From NCBI RefSeq assembly GCF_000716435.1, contig NZ_JNWO01000005.1:124001-188000 (forward strand): 64,000 nucleotides of DNA. The letters run 5' to 3'. Shown piece by piece: positions 1-19,374 of this stretch; within the stretch, counting starts at the first letter, position 1; each line of letters starts with the position of its first letter. Position numbers and translations under genes: made by a program. This DNA is from Streptomyces xylophagus. Its GTDB lineage: Bacteria > Actinomycetota > Actinomycetes > Streptomycetales > Streptomycetaceae. Under the pieces are notes generated by a model that did not search any database, was not told the DNA's origin, and saw only the letters and a list, made by a program, of their open reading frames with translations.

Positions 1-11058
<11,058 letters not shown>

Positions 11059-11120
11059 CCGAACCGCACTTACCCACCCGACCCCGCCCGACCGCATCAG
11101 AGAGGCAAGGAATCCCCGAC

Positions 11121-11330
11121 ATGAGCAACCCGTTCGAGAACCCCGACGGCGTCTACTCCGTTCTCGTCAACGACGAGGGCCAGCACAGCCTTTGGCCCGA
11201 GTTCGTGGACGTGCCGGCCGGCTGGACGGTCGCGTACGGACCCGCCGCCCGTCAGGAGTGCCTCGACCACATCGAGACCAACTGGACGGACATGAGGCCG
11301 AAGAGCCTGGTCGAGGCCGACGGGGTCTGA
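11121..11330 (+). CDS. mbtH: MbtH-like protein
   Basis: Small (69 aa) cytoplasmic partner that binds and activates NRPS adenylation domains. It has the family's invariant features: NPFEN at the N terminus, NDEGQHSLWPEF near residue 17, a Trp in PAGWTV, and TDMRPKSL near the C terminus. It begins 62 bp after the NRPS stop on the same strand. AAGGA at 11107-11111 sits 9 nt before the ATG. It is probably co-transcribed with the NRPS, and its A domains are the obvious partners. The unit ends in the hairpin at 11337-11380. Confidence 0.97.
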   Translation: MSNPFENPDGVYSVLVNDEGQHSLWPEFVDVPAGWTVAYGPAARQECLDHIETNWTDMRPKSLVEADGV

Positions 11331-11336
11331 GCACAC

Positions 11337-11380
11337 GAAAGGGGGGCGGGTCCGAACCACCTCGGACCCGCCCCCCTTTC
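11337..11380. terminator. Strong bidirectional terminator hairpin
   Basis: Perfect 19-bp inverted repeat (left arm GAAAGGGGGGCGGGTCCGA at 11337-11355, right arm 11362-11380) with the 6-nt loop ACCACC. It lies between the convergent mbtH and binding-protein genes and can terminate both. Confidence 0.9.
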
Positions 11381-11393
11381 GCGTTCCCGTGTG

Positions 11394-12470
11394 TCAGGAC
11401 GCCGGCTGCTCCACCTTCGTGGCGGTCTTGCCGTCCACCGCCGCCGCGAGCTGCGGCACGAGGCGGTCGAGGACGTAGGGGATGCTCAACACGGTGGACA
11501 GGGACACCGCGTTGCCGTAGTCACTGGTCTCCTTGATGAAGACCTCGCGGCCCTGCTTCACCACGTTCAGGTCGCCGTAGATCTTGTCGTCGTGCAGCTT
11601 GGTGACGGCCGTGGTGGTGTCCGGGACGATCCACACGGCGACCTTCTGGTCGAGGAGGTCGTAGCGCTCCTTGCTGATGTTGGCGCCGAACGTGTCACCG
11701 ATGACCTTGTCGAGGTCCTTCGGGAGGGTGAAGCCCAGGTCGGACAGGAGGCGGGAGCGCGGGTCCTGGCTGCCGTAGACGAACACGCCCTCGTACGGGG
11801 TGGCCATGACGGCCGAGGCGCCGGCGAAGGCGGGGTTGGCCTTCTTCGCCGCGTCGAACTTGGCCTCGACGCCCGAGACCAGCGTCTTCGCCTCGGTGGC
11901 CTTGCCGAGCGCCTGGCCGATCTCCTCGGTCTGCTGCTGCCACGGCACGCCGTAGTCGTTGTACGCCTTCGGCTGGGCGACGACCGGCGCGAACTGCGAC
12001 AGGCTCTGGTACTGCGCCTTGGTCAGGCCCGAGTAGACGGCGAGGATCAAGTCGGGCTTCAGAGCGGCGATCTTCTCCACCTGCGGGCCGGTGCCGGTGT
12101 CCTTGAGGACGGTCGGCGCCGCCGAACTCCCCAGCTTGTCCGTGGCCCACGGGCCAATGGCACCCTTGTAACCGCCGAGCCATTCAGTCGTGCCGACCGG
12201 CACCTTGCCCAGGGCGAGGACGGCGTCCTGGTCCGTGAGGCCGACGGTGACGATGCGCTTGGGCTCGGACTTGATCGTCGTACTGCCGAACTTGTGGGCG
12301 ATCGTCACGGGAAAGGCGTCCGCGGAGGCCTTCGCCTCCGAACCCGCCGTCTCCGAAGAGGACGCATCGGAACCGGAGTTGGAGGAGCCGCAGCCGACCG
12401 CCGTGACGGCCAGCAGGAGTACGGAGGCGAGCAGGCCGGACAGCCGGGAGGCTCTGGTGGCGCGGGGCAT
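11394..12470 (-). CDS. Iron-siderophore ABC transporter substrate-binding lipoprotein
   Basis: Extracellular lipoprotein (358 aa) of the FepB/FhuD-type class III binding-protein fold, expected to capture ferric siderophore for import. The N terminus is a lipoprotein signal: basic MPRATRASR, a hydrophobic stretch, then VTAVGC with the lipidated Cys near residue 27. The mature part follows the family pattern: KRIVTVG near residue 71, then LGKVPVGTTEW, KIAALKPDLIL and the long linking helix. The ATG has AGAAGGA upstream. It is the third gene behind the two ABC exporter subunits, 51 bp downstream. No permease or ATPase for import is in the window, so it must pair with components encoded elsewhere. 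Confidence 0.93.
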   Translation of the reverse strand: MPRATRASRLSGLLASVLLLAVTAVGCGSSNSGSDASSSETAGSEAKASADAFPVTIAHKFGSTTIKSEPKRIVTVGLTDQDAVLALGKVPVGTTEWLGGYKGAIGPWATDKLGSSAAPTVLKDTGTGPQVEKIAALKPDLILAVYSGLTKAQYQSLSQFAPVVAQPKAYNDYGVPWQQQTEEIGQALGKATEAKTLVSGVEAKFDAAKKANPAFAGASAVMATPYEGVFVYGSQDPRSRLLSDLGFTLPKDLDKVIGDTFGANISKERYDLLDQKVAVWIVPDTTTAVTKLHDDKIYGDLNVVKQGREVFIKETSDYGNAVSLSTVLSIPYVLDRLVPQLAAAVDGKTATKVEQPAS

Positions 12471-12521
12471 CGGATGATCCTTCTGTTCGTCGCGGTGGGT
12501 TCGGCGGGGGGTGACAGGTCT

Positions 12522-14333
12522 TCAGCGAGGGGGGCTGGTGGCGTCGGGGGCGGCATCGGCGGAGCGGCTGTCGGACCAGGCGTGCCACAGGGTCGCGTAC
12601 GGGCCCTGGGCGGTGAGGAGTTCGGCGTGGGTGCCGTTCTCCACGACCCGGCCGTCGCTGAGGACGATCACCCGGTCCGCGGTGGCGGCCTGGCTCAGCC
12701 GGTGCGCCACGACCAGTGCGGTACGGCCGCGCAGGGCCTGTTCGGCGGCCTCGTCGAGCTGACGGGCGCCCGAACTGCCCGCCTCCGCAGTCGCCTCGTC
12801 GAGGACGACGACCGGCGGGTCCGCCAACAGGAGGCGAGCCAGGGCGAGTTGCTGGGCCCGGTCGGCGGTGAGCCGATGACCGCCGTCGCCGACGACCGTG
12901 TCCAGGCCCTCCGGCAGCGCCTCGACCCAGCCGAGCGCGCCCACCGTGTCGAGTGCCTCGCGGAGTTCCTCGACGTGCGCGTCCGGGCGGGCCAGCCGGA
13001 GATCGTCGGCGAGCGGCCCGGCGAAGACATGGACCTCCTGCGTGACGAGCCCGACCAACTGCCCGGCCTCGTCCGGTTCCGCGCCGCCGACGTCGATCCG
13101 GCCCGACTGCGGGCGGTGCAGCCCCGCGACCAGCTTGGCGAGCGTCGTCTTGCCCGCACCGGTCGTACCGACCAGCGCCACCCGCTCCTTGGGCCGTATC
13201 TCCAGGTCGACGTCGTGCAGCACCGGGCGGCCCGGCACATACGCGTGCGAGACACCGGTCAGCGTCACGGACGGAGGTCCGGCGGCGGTCGTACGGTCGT
13301 CCGCGCGCTCGGCGACCACGGGCGCGGGCTCGTCCACCACACCAACGAGCCGCGCCAGCCCCGCCGTTGCCGACTGGGCGTCGTCGAGCAGCACCAGGGC
13401 GGTGTTGACCGGCCCGAAGAGACTGTGGAAGTACAGCGCGGCGGCGGTGGCCGTACCGACCGAGGCGGAACCGTCGCGCACCAACAGGAACCCGGTGACC
13501 AGGACCGCGGACAGCCCGAGGTACTCGGCGATGTGCAGCCGACTGTAGAAGCGCAGCATCAGCCGCACCCCGCTCATCGTCAACTCCACGGCGGCGCGCG
13601 AGCGTTCGGTGACCCGCCGGGTGTGTCCGGTCTGCAAGCGGTACGCCCGTACGGTCCGTGCCCCGCCGATGGTGTCCAGGAGTTGCTGCTGCTGCGTCCC
13701 GGTGGCGATGCGCTCCTTGGCGTACAGGGGAACGGCGTTGCGCACATACCAGCGCGCGGTGTGCGCCTGCACGGGCACGGCGATGAGCGCGGCCAGCAGG
13801 AATCGCCAGTCCAGCAGGGCGAGCGCGCCGAGCGTCAGCACGATCGACAACGCGGACCGCGCCAACTCGGGCAGCGCCCCGCGCACCGCGTCGGCGACCC
13901 GCGAAACATCCCGTGTGACACGGGAGTTGAGGTCGCCGGAGCCGGCCTTCTCCACCCGGTCCAGCGGAAGCGACAGAGCACGCTCGACGAACAGTTCACG
14001 CAGCCGCGCCAGCGCGGTCTCCCCGAGCCGTGACACCAGGGACATGCCGAGCGCGGTCGTCACACCCTGGACCACCGCGACACCGGCCAGCGCGACCACG
14101 GGGAAGGTGAGCGCGTCGGGGGAGCGCCGCTCAGTGACCACATCGACGATGTGGCCCAACAAGGGCTGGGTAAGCAGCCCGACGGCCGTGGCGACGACCA
14201 TCAGCCCGAACCCGGCGGCGGCCAACCCGCGCTGCGGACGCAGGAGTTCACCGACTGCGGCGCGGGTGCGGGCCGGGGTGGCGGTAGGGAGAAGGGCGCG
14301 GTCGCTGTCCGTCTGTACGGCTTCCGTCGTCAT
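12522..14333 (-). CDS. ABC exporter half-transporter with canonical Walker motifs and broken signature
   Basis: Fused membrane plus ATPase subunit (603 aa), probable siderophore transporter. Six-helix transmembrane domain at about residues 35-320, nucleotide-binding domain at 345-590. Walker A GTTGAGKTT (about 387), Q-loop VTQE, Walker B VVVLDEA (about 508) and switch His in AHRL (about 541) are all intact. The ABC signature LSGGQ is replaced by LTADR (about 488). It overlaps the upstream ABC gene by 4 bp (ATGA), which indicates translational coupling and a heterodimer. I recall similar degenerate signatures in exporters of other actinomycete siderophore loci. An IrtAB-like import role is possible but less likely beside an NRPS. 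Confidence 0.93.
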   Translation of the reverse strand: MTTEAVQTDSDRALLPTATPARTRAAVGELLRPQRGLAAAGFGLMVVATAVGLLTQPLLGHIVDVVTERRSPDALTFPVVALAGVAVVQGVTTALGMSLVSRLGETALARLRELFVERALSLPLDRVEKAGSGDLNSRVTRDVSRVADAVRGALPELARSALSIVLTLGALALLDWRFLLAALIAVPVQAHTARWYVRNAVPLYAKERIATGTQQQQLLDTIGGARTVRAYRLQTGHTRRVTERSRAAVELTMSGVRLMLRFYSRLHIAEYLGLSAVLVTGFLLVRDGSASVGTATAAALYFHSLFGPVNTALVLLDDAQSATAGLARLVGVVDEPAPVVAERADDRTTAAGPPSVTLTGVSHAYVPGRPVLHDVDLEIRPKERVALVGTTGAGKTTLAKLVAGLHRPQSGRIDVGGAEPDEAGQLVGLVTQEVHVFAGPLADDLRLARPDAHVEELREALDTVGALGWVEALPEGLDTVVGDGGHRLTADRAQQLALARLLLADPPVVVLDEATAEAGSSGARQLDEAAEQALRGRTALVVAHRLSQAATADRVIVLSDGRVVENGTHAELLTAQGPYATLWHAWSDSRSADAAPDATSPPR

Positions 14334-16051
14334 GCCAGCACCGCCGTCCGGTAGGTCGCGTCGGTCCGCACCAGGTCCGCGTGGGTGCCCTCGGCGCCGA
14401 CCCGGCCGGCGTCGAGGAGGATCACGTGGTCGGTGACGGCGAGAAGGGCGGGGCTGTTGGTGACAACGATCGTGGTCCGGCCCTGCCGGAACTCGCGCAG
14501 GCCGTCCGCGATGCGGGCCTCGGTCACCGTGTCGACGGCAGTCGTCGGATCGTGGACGACCAGGACAGGCGGCCCGGCACGCAACGCCCGTGCCAGCAGG
14601 ACGCGTTGGCGCTGTCCACCCGACAGGGAACGACCCCCCTCGCCGACACTGGTCGCAATGCCGTGCGGCAGGGAGTCGGCCACCTCGTCGGCGCGGGCGG
14701 CGGCCATCGCGAGCTCCGTACGAAGATCCGGCTCACCGCCCTCCGGTGGTACCCCCCACTCCTCCTCCGGAGTCACATTCGCCGCCAACGAGCCCTCGAA
14801 CAGCGCGGCGTCGTGCGCGGCGACCAGTACCGCCGCCCTAAGTCCCGCCGGATCAAGGCGAGTAAGCGGTACGCCGTCCAGCTCGACCGAGCCCGACTCC
14901 GGGTCCGTCTCCCGGCCCAGGCAGCGCAACAGAGCCTCGGCGCCGGCCGGATCGGTCACGGCGATGCCGGTCAACTGCCCGACGGGCAGGTCGAGATCGA
15001 GGCCGTCGAGCCCACCGAGCCGTACGCCGCGCAGCCGCAGTTCCCCGCGCACCGGCTCGGCGACCGGGTCGACGCCGCCCACGACGGCGGGACCGATGGC
15101 GAGCACTTCCGCGACCCGGGCGGCCGAGGCACGCCCCTGCGCCAGCTCGGCGTTGACCCAGGCGAACGTCTCCAACGGCCCGAGCAGAAACAGCGCGAGC
15201 CCCACCGCCGACACCAACTGTCCCAACGTAAGGGAGCCGTTGAGGGCGAGCCGCCCACCCACGAGGGCGATGAGCGCGATGAACCCACCGGTGAGCGCGA
15301 GCACGAGTCCCGTCTGCCAGGACTCGGCACGCGCCGAACGCAGCGTGGCGGCAAGGGAGATGCGGCTCGTCCGTCGATACCGCTCGACGGCGGCCTGCTG
15401 TGCCCCGAGCCCCTTCAGCACCCGCAGCCCGGCCACCAGGTCGGCGGCCACGCCCGAGGCATGGGCGGCCCGATCCTGCTCGGCCTCGCTACGACGCTCG
15501 AGCGGCTTGCTCAGCAGATGCCCCAGCCACAGCAGAACGGGCGTGCCCAGCAACACGATCAACCCGAGTGTCACGGACGTCAGCAGCAGCGCCACGGCAC
15601 TGACGGCGACACCCGCGACGGCCCAAATCCCGGCCATCAGCGCCATGTTGACCGCGCCGACCCGCTTGGCGTCCTCGGTGGCGACGTTGGCCAGTTCACC
15701 GGGCAGCCGTCCCTCCTCGGCGCCGCCGCGGGCATCGAGCACCCGGCCCACGATCGCCAACCGGAGTGTGTGCGCGGCCTCTTCGGCACCGCGTTCACCG
15801 GCCTTGGCACCCAGCCGGAAACTCCACGACAGCGTCACGTACAGGACGGCCAGTACGCCGAGCCAAAGCGCCAGACGCCCGGCGTCCTGACCGGCGACGG
15901 CCTGATCGATGACGACACCGATGAGCACCGGAACCAGGGCTTCCCCCAGTTGGTGCACGCATCCGAGCGCCGAGCCGAGAGCGAGGCGCCGTCTCTGTCC
16001 CTTGACCGAGCGCGCCAGGACGTCCCGCCCCGACAGTTCCCCTGCTCCCAC
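14330..16051 (-). CDS. ABC exporter half-transporter with intact signature and broken Walker motifs
   Basis: Partner subunit (573 aa) of the preceding ABC gene and first in the operon. Transmembrane domain at about residues 20-310, ATPase domain 330-565. The signature LSGGQRQR (476-483) is perfect. The Walker A region reads TDPAGAEALLR with no P-loop Lys, Walker B reads VLVVHDPTTAVD with His at the usual Asp position, the Q-loop lacks Gln, and the switch region reads TNSP without His. It therefore supplies only the signature to a composite ATP site. The start is GTG with GGAGGG about 7 nt upstream. The iron box at 16078-16096 lies just before it, so iron repression is expected. Confidence 0.93.
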   Translation of the reverse strand: MGAGELSGRDVLARSVKGQRRRLALGSALGCVHQLGEALVPVLIGVVIDQAVAGQDAGRLALWLGVLAVLYVTLSWSFRLGAKAGERGAEEAAHTLRLAIVGRVLDARGGAEEGRLPGELANVATEDAKRVGAVNMALMAGIWAVAGVAVSAVALLLTSVTLGLIVLLGTPVLLWLGHLLSKPLERRSEAEQDRAAHASGVAADLVAGLRVLKGLGAQQAAVERYRRTSRISLAATLRSARAESWQTGLVLALTGGFIALIALVGGRLALNGSLTLGQLVSAVGLALFLLGPLETFAWVNAELAQGRASAARVAEVLAIGPAVVGGVDPVAEPVRGELRLRGVRLGGLDGLDLDLPVGQLTGIAVTDPAGAEALLRCLGRETDPESGSVELDGVPLTRLDPAGLRAAVLVAAHDAALFEGSLAANVTPEEEWGVPPEGGEPDLRTELAMAAARADEVADSLPHGIATSVGEGGRSLSGGQRQRVLLARALRAGPPVLVVHDPTTAVDTVTEARIADGLREFRQGRTTIVVTNSPALLAVTDHVILLDAGRVGAEGTHADLVRTDATYRTAVLA

Positions 16052-16077
16052 CAGCCACCCTCCGGAAACCGGCCAAC

Positions 16078-16096
16078 TTAGGCAAGGCTACCTTAA
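16078..16096 (-). promoter_or_regulatory. Iron box (DmdR1/IdeR-type operator)
   Basis: TTAGGCAAGGCTACCTTAA matches the actinomycete iron-box consensus TTAGGTTAGGCTAACCTAA at 15 of 19 positions by eye. It ends 27 bp before the GTG of the first ABC exporter gene. A DmdR/IdeR repressor loaded with iron would be expected to shut off the exporter and binding-protein operon. Confidence 0.75.
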
Positions 16097-16268
16097 GTGA
16101 ATCCGGGGCAGGTGATGCCCTTTCGGCCCTTCCGGTAGGTAACGGAGCGGTTCCGATGCCCGTCGATCCGGGGGCGTCGGCGCGCGACGCCGAGCGGTAC
16201 GCTTCCCAAGTGCGCCCCTTTTGCGGAGCACACAGGCAAGGCGGTACGCGAACTCTGGAGGACCGGCG

Positions 16269-16913
16269 TTGCACGTCCAGGAATGGCTCGACACGGTTCC
16301 CGCGGTGGCCGTCTACGCCCTGGTGGCGCTCGTCATCGGGGTGGAGAGCCTGGGCATCCCGCTGCCGGGCGAGATCGTCCTGGTCTCGGCGGCCCTGTTG
16401 TCCTCCCAGCACTCCGGCATCAACCCGGTCGTCCTCGGCGCCTGCGCCAGCCTCGGTGCGGTCATCGGCGACTCCATCGGCTACGCGATCGGCCGCAAGG
16501 GCGGACGCCCCCTGCTCGCCTGGCTCGCCGACAAGTTCCCCAGACACTTCAGCGAGGGCCATGTGGCCACCGCCGAGCGGTCGTTCGAGAAGTGGGGCAT
16601 GTGGGCCGTCTTCTTCGGCCGCTTCATCGCCCTCCTCCGCATCTTCGCCGGCCCCCTCGCGGGCGTACTCCGCATGCCCTACTGGAAGTTCCTCATCGCC
16701 AACCTCCTAGGCGGAGTCATCTGGGCGGGCGGCACCACAGCGGTCGTCTACTACGTAGGAATCGTCGCCGAGGACTGGCTCAAGCGCTTCTCATACTTCG
16801 GCCTGGCGGCGGCGGTACTGGTGGGCGTCGCCTCAATGCTGATCGTCAGGCGCAAGGCCCAAAAGATGTCAGCCGAGAAAAACGAACCCGAGCCGGTAAA
16901 CGCGGGCGAGTAA
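16269..16913 (+). CDS. DedA-family membrane protein
   Basis: Integral membrane protein (214 aa) of the DedA/SNARE-associated family, whose members act in lipid flipping and envelope homeostasis. Visible hallmarks are ESLGIPLPGEIVL near residue 20, a GDSIGYAIGRKGG segment near 70, and FFGRFIALLRIFAGPLAG near 115 with the conserved Arg residues. Several hydrophobic helices follow. I chose the TTG at 16269 because GGAGG (16257-16261) sits 7 nt upstream and the protein then starts LHVQEWLDTVPAV, as I recall for relatives. An in-frame TTG at 16221 has no ribosome site. A Streptomyces repeat follows its stop. Confidence 0.88.
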   Translation: MHVQEWLDTVPAVAVYALVALVIGVESLGIPLPGEIVLVSAALLSSQHSGINPVVLGACASLGAVIGDSIGYAIGRKGGRPLLAWLADKFPRHFSEGHVATAERSFEKWGMWAVFFGRFIALLRIFAGPLAGVLRMPYWKFLIANLLGGVIWAGGTTAVVYYVGIVAEDWLKRFSYFGLAAAVLVGVASMLIVRRKAQKMSAEKNEPEPVNAGE

Positions 16914-16917
16914 CGTA

Positions 16918-16964
16918 GGGGCGCGGGGAACTGCGCGCCCAGCCACAACGAACCCGCACCCGCC
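16918..16964. repeat. Streptomyces intergenic repeat, copy 1
   Basis: Begins with GGGGCGCGGGGAACTGCGCG and continues CCCAGCCACAACGAACCCGC. A near-identical copy is at 52147-52193. It directly follows the DedA stop codon and faces the 3' end of the carbonic-anhydrase-like gene. The inner CGCGGGGAACTGCGCG can fold, so a terminator or RNA-end role is plausible. Confidence 0.8.
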
Positions 16965-16970
16965 AACGAT

Positions 16971-17498
16971 CTACTCATGCACCCCCTTATGCGCCTTGGC
17001 CAACTCCGCATACATGGTCCCGTTCAACGTGAGCCCCTCCCGCTCCTCGGCGCTCAGTTCTCGGCGAACCTTGGCGGGCACACCGGCGACCAGTGACCCC
17101 GCCGGCACAACCATCCCCTGCGGCACCAACGCCTGAGCCGCAACCAGCGAACCCGCCCCAATCACCGCCCCGTTGAGCACCGTAGCCCCCATCCCAATAA
17201 GGCAGTCATCCTCAACGGTAGCCCCATGCACAACGGCGTTGTGCCCGACGGAAACCCGCTCCCCGACACTGACCGGAAACCCGGGATCGGCATGCAGCGT
17301 GCAGTTGTCCTGAATATTGCTGCTGGCCCCCACAGAGATCCGCTCCACGTCACCGCGCAACACGGCTCCGTACCAGACACTCGCCCCGACCCCCAGCGTC
17401 ACATCCCCGATGACAGACGCCGTAGGAGCCACGAACGCCGACTCGTCGACCTTCGGTTCCCTGCCGCCCATACCCACGATCAACGCCCTGTGCGTCAC
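16971..17498 (-). CDS. Gamma-carbonic-anhydrase-like hexapeptide-repeat protein
   Basis: Left-handed beta-helix protein (175 aa) of the gamma-carbonic anhydrase/YrdA-CaiE group. Repeated hexapeptide turns such as ASVIGDVTLGVGASVWYGAVLRGDV build the helix. The three His positions typical of the metal site are visible (TLHADPG, VSVGHNAVVHGA). Activity on CO2 is not assured, since many members are inactive or have other roles. GTG at 17498 was chosen because GGGAGGG lies 5 nt upstream; a longer frame to 17561 lacks this. It is divergent from the acyltransferase gene. Confidence 0.88.
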   Translation of the reverse strand: MTHRALIVGMGGREPKVDESAFVAPTASVIGDVTLGVGASVWYGAVLRGDVERISVGASSNIQDNCTLHADPGFPVSVGERVSVGHNAVVHGATVEDDCLIGMGATVLNGAVIGAGSLVAAQALVPQGMVVPAGSLVAGVPAKVRRELSAEEREGLTLNGTMYAELAKAHKGVHE

Positions 17499-17608
17499 AA
17501 CACCCTCCCAAGCCGTCGGAGACACCCCGCACCGTACGTCATCCGGTAGGGCGAAGATCACAGCGGCCGAACCTCATGGCCACGGCTCACGCTGAGTACC
17601 GTGGCCGG

Positions 17609-18403
17609 GTGCCCAACCGCAAGAACACGTTCTCAGAATGGCGGCGCCACCTCGCGCAGCGCGCCGTCCACGCGGGCTGGGCCTGGGTGCAGCGCACGGG
17701 CTCCGTCACCGCCGCACACCCGGGACGGTTCCGCTTCGGCGCGATGGGAACAGGTACCAGACTCGCCTTCCCGCTGGGCACCGTCTTCGGCGAACCCTGG
17801 ATCCACCTCGGCGCCCACTGCATCGTCGGCGAGCAGGTCACCCTCACCGCGGGTCTGATGCCCGACCTCGACCTCGGCCCCGACCCCATCCTGCGCCTGG
17901 GCGACGGCGTGGTCCTCGGCCGCGGCAGCCACGTCATCGCCGACACGACGGTCACCATCGGCAGCGACTGCTACTTCGGCCCGTACGTCTACGTCACGTC
18001 CACGAACCATTCCTACGACGACCCGCACGAGCCCATCGGCAAACAGTGGCCGCGCATGGAACCCGTCGAGATCGGCCCGGGCTGCTGGATCGGTACCGGC
18101 GCGGTGATCCTGCCGGGCGCGCGCATCGGCCGGAACGTGGTGGTGGCCGCCGGTGCCGTGGTCCGCGGCACGGTGCCCGACCACGCCGTGGTGGCGGGGG
18201 CGCCCGCACGGGTCGTACGCCGCTGGACCCCCGCCGAGGGCTGGCAGCCACCGCTGCGGACCCCGGCGCCGGTGCCGATCCCCGCGGATGTGACCCCGGA
18301 TCAACTGCGCGCGCTGGCGGGCCTGGACGAGGCGGGCGCGGCCCGGCTCGCCGAACTCGACGAGAACGCGATCGCCTACCTCGCGGAACTGGACGAGGCC
18401 TGA
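17609..18403 (+). CDS. LbH-type O-acyltransferase
   Basis: Protein (264 aa) of the maltose/galactoside O-acetyltransferase-like hexapeptide family. The hexapeptide beta-helix spans about residues 45-205, with GSDCYFGPYVYVTSTNHSYDDP carrying the conserved NH motif near residue 130 and WIGTGAVILPGARIG, AAGAVVRG and VVAGAPARVV after it. Acceptor unknown. A C-terminal tail of 50 residues is rich in Ala, Leu and Glu. I prefer GTG at 17609, since TACCGT lies 6 nt upstream as in leaderless Streptomyces genes. ATG at 17576 is the alternative, and neither has a clear ribosome site. It is convergent with the EamA gene, 7 bp apart. Confidence 0.83.
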   Translation: MPNRKNTFSEWRRHLAQRAVHAGWAWVQRTGSVTAAHPGRFRFGAMGTGTRLAFPLGTVFGEPWIHLGAHCIVGEQVTLTAGLMPDLDLGPDPILRLGDGVVLGRGSHVIADTTVTIGSDCYFGPYVYVTSTNHSYDDPHEPIGKQWPRMEPVEIGPGCWIGTGAVILPGARIGRNVVVAAGAVVRGTVPDHAVVAGAPARVVRRWTPAEGWQPPLRTPAPVPIPADVTPDQLRALAGLDEAGAARLAELDENAIAYLAELDEA

Positions 18404-18410
18404 CCCGGTC

Positions 18411-19268
18411 TTATCCGGTCGCCAGCAACAACGTCCCCACCAACGCGAGCCCCGCCCCCGCCGCCTGCACCGCCCGCAACCGCTCGCTCAGGAACCCGCG
18501 CGCGGCCAGCGCGGTCACCACCGGATACAGCGACGCGAGCACCGCCGCCACAGTCACCGGCCCATGCTGCGCGGCAACGGAATACGTCCCGTTGGCCGCC
18601 ACATCGGCGAGCCCCACGAAGGCCAGCGCCGGCAGCGAACCCCAGGGGAACCCGCCCGCCGGGAGCGCGGCCCCGCCGCGCCGTACGGAGACGTAGAGCG
18701 CGGCGCCACCGGTGGCGACGTTCGTCAGGCGCTGCACGAACAGCGCGAGGAAGAGGCCGGTGACGCTGGTGGACGCCTCCGCGATGAGCGCGAACACCGT
18801 GCCGAAGCCGAGCGCCGCGACGAGCGTCAGCAGGATCGCCCGGCGCTGCACGGGCGCGCCCCGCAACTGGGGTCCGCCCGCGAGGACCACCCCCGTGACG
18901 GCGACCGCGATCCCCGCCACCTGCATCAGGCCGGGCCGCTCCCCGAGGAAGAGCCCCACGCCGACCGGTACGGCCACGCTCAGCGTCGCGAGCGGCGAGA
19001 CGACCCCCATCGGGCCCAGCGCGAGCGCCTTGTAGAAGGAGAGGAGGGCGACCGGCCCCACCAGCCCCGCCGCGAACGCGAACCACAGCCGCGGCCCGGC
19101 CTCGCTCCAGCCGCCGGTGGCCACGACGACCGCGCCGAGCACCGCCGCAGCGATCCCCTGCGAGACCACGACCACCGTCAGGGCGGGAGATCGTCGGGTC
19201 AGCAGGCCTCCGCCGAAGTCGGCCAACCCCCACAGGAGGCTGGTGGCCAGGGCGAAGAATGCTGTCAC
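18411..19268 (-). CDS. EamA/DMT-family transporter
   Basis: Ten-helix drug/metabolite transporter (285 aa) made of two EamA repeats, expected to export a small metabolite. The N terminus TAFFALATSLLWGLADFGGG is the first helix of the family, and the second repeat starts near residue 150. GTG at 19268 has GAGG about 7 nt upstream; the open frame extends further but overlaps the regulator's promoter region. It is divergent from the XRE-cupin regulator, with two GTTC/GAAC palindromes between them, so it is probably the regulator's target. Confidence 0.88.
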   Translation of the reverse strand: MTAFFALATSLLWGLADFGGGLLTRRSPALTVVVVSQGIAAAVLGAVVVATGGWSEAGPRLWFAFAAGLVGPVALLSFYKALALGPMGVVSPLATLSVAVPVGVGLFLGERPGLMQVAGIAVAVTGVVLAGGPQLRGAPVQRRAILLTLVAALGFGTVFALIAEASTSVTGLFLALFVQRLTNVATGGAALYVSVRRGGAALPAGGFPWGSLPALAFVGLADVAANGTYSVAAQHGPVTVAAVLASLYPVVTALAARGFLSERLRAVQAAGAGLALVGTLLLATG

Positions 19269-19286
19269 GGGGTGCCTCGCAGTACA

Positions 19287-19334
19287 GTTCGGTGAACGAT
19301 TGGGTGCACCACACCATAGTTCACCAAAGTGAAC
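19287..19334. promoter_or_regulatory. Candidate operator pair for the XRE-cupin regulator
   Basis: Two palindromes in the divergent EamA/regulator gap: GTTCGGTGAAC at 19287-19297, and GTTCAC-CAAA-GTGAAC at 19319-19334 with perfect 6-bp arms. They share GTTC/GAAC half-sites and lie between the two start codons. Confidence 0.55.
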
Positions 19335-19374
19335 CCTGTCATCCACAATATTGAACTGAAGGTATGGACGGAAC

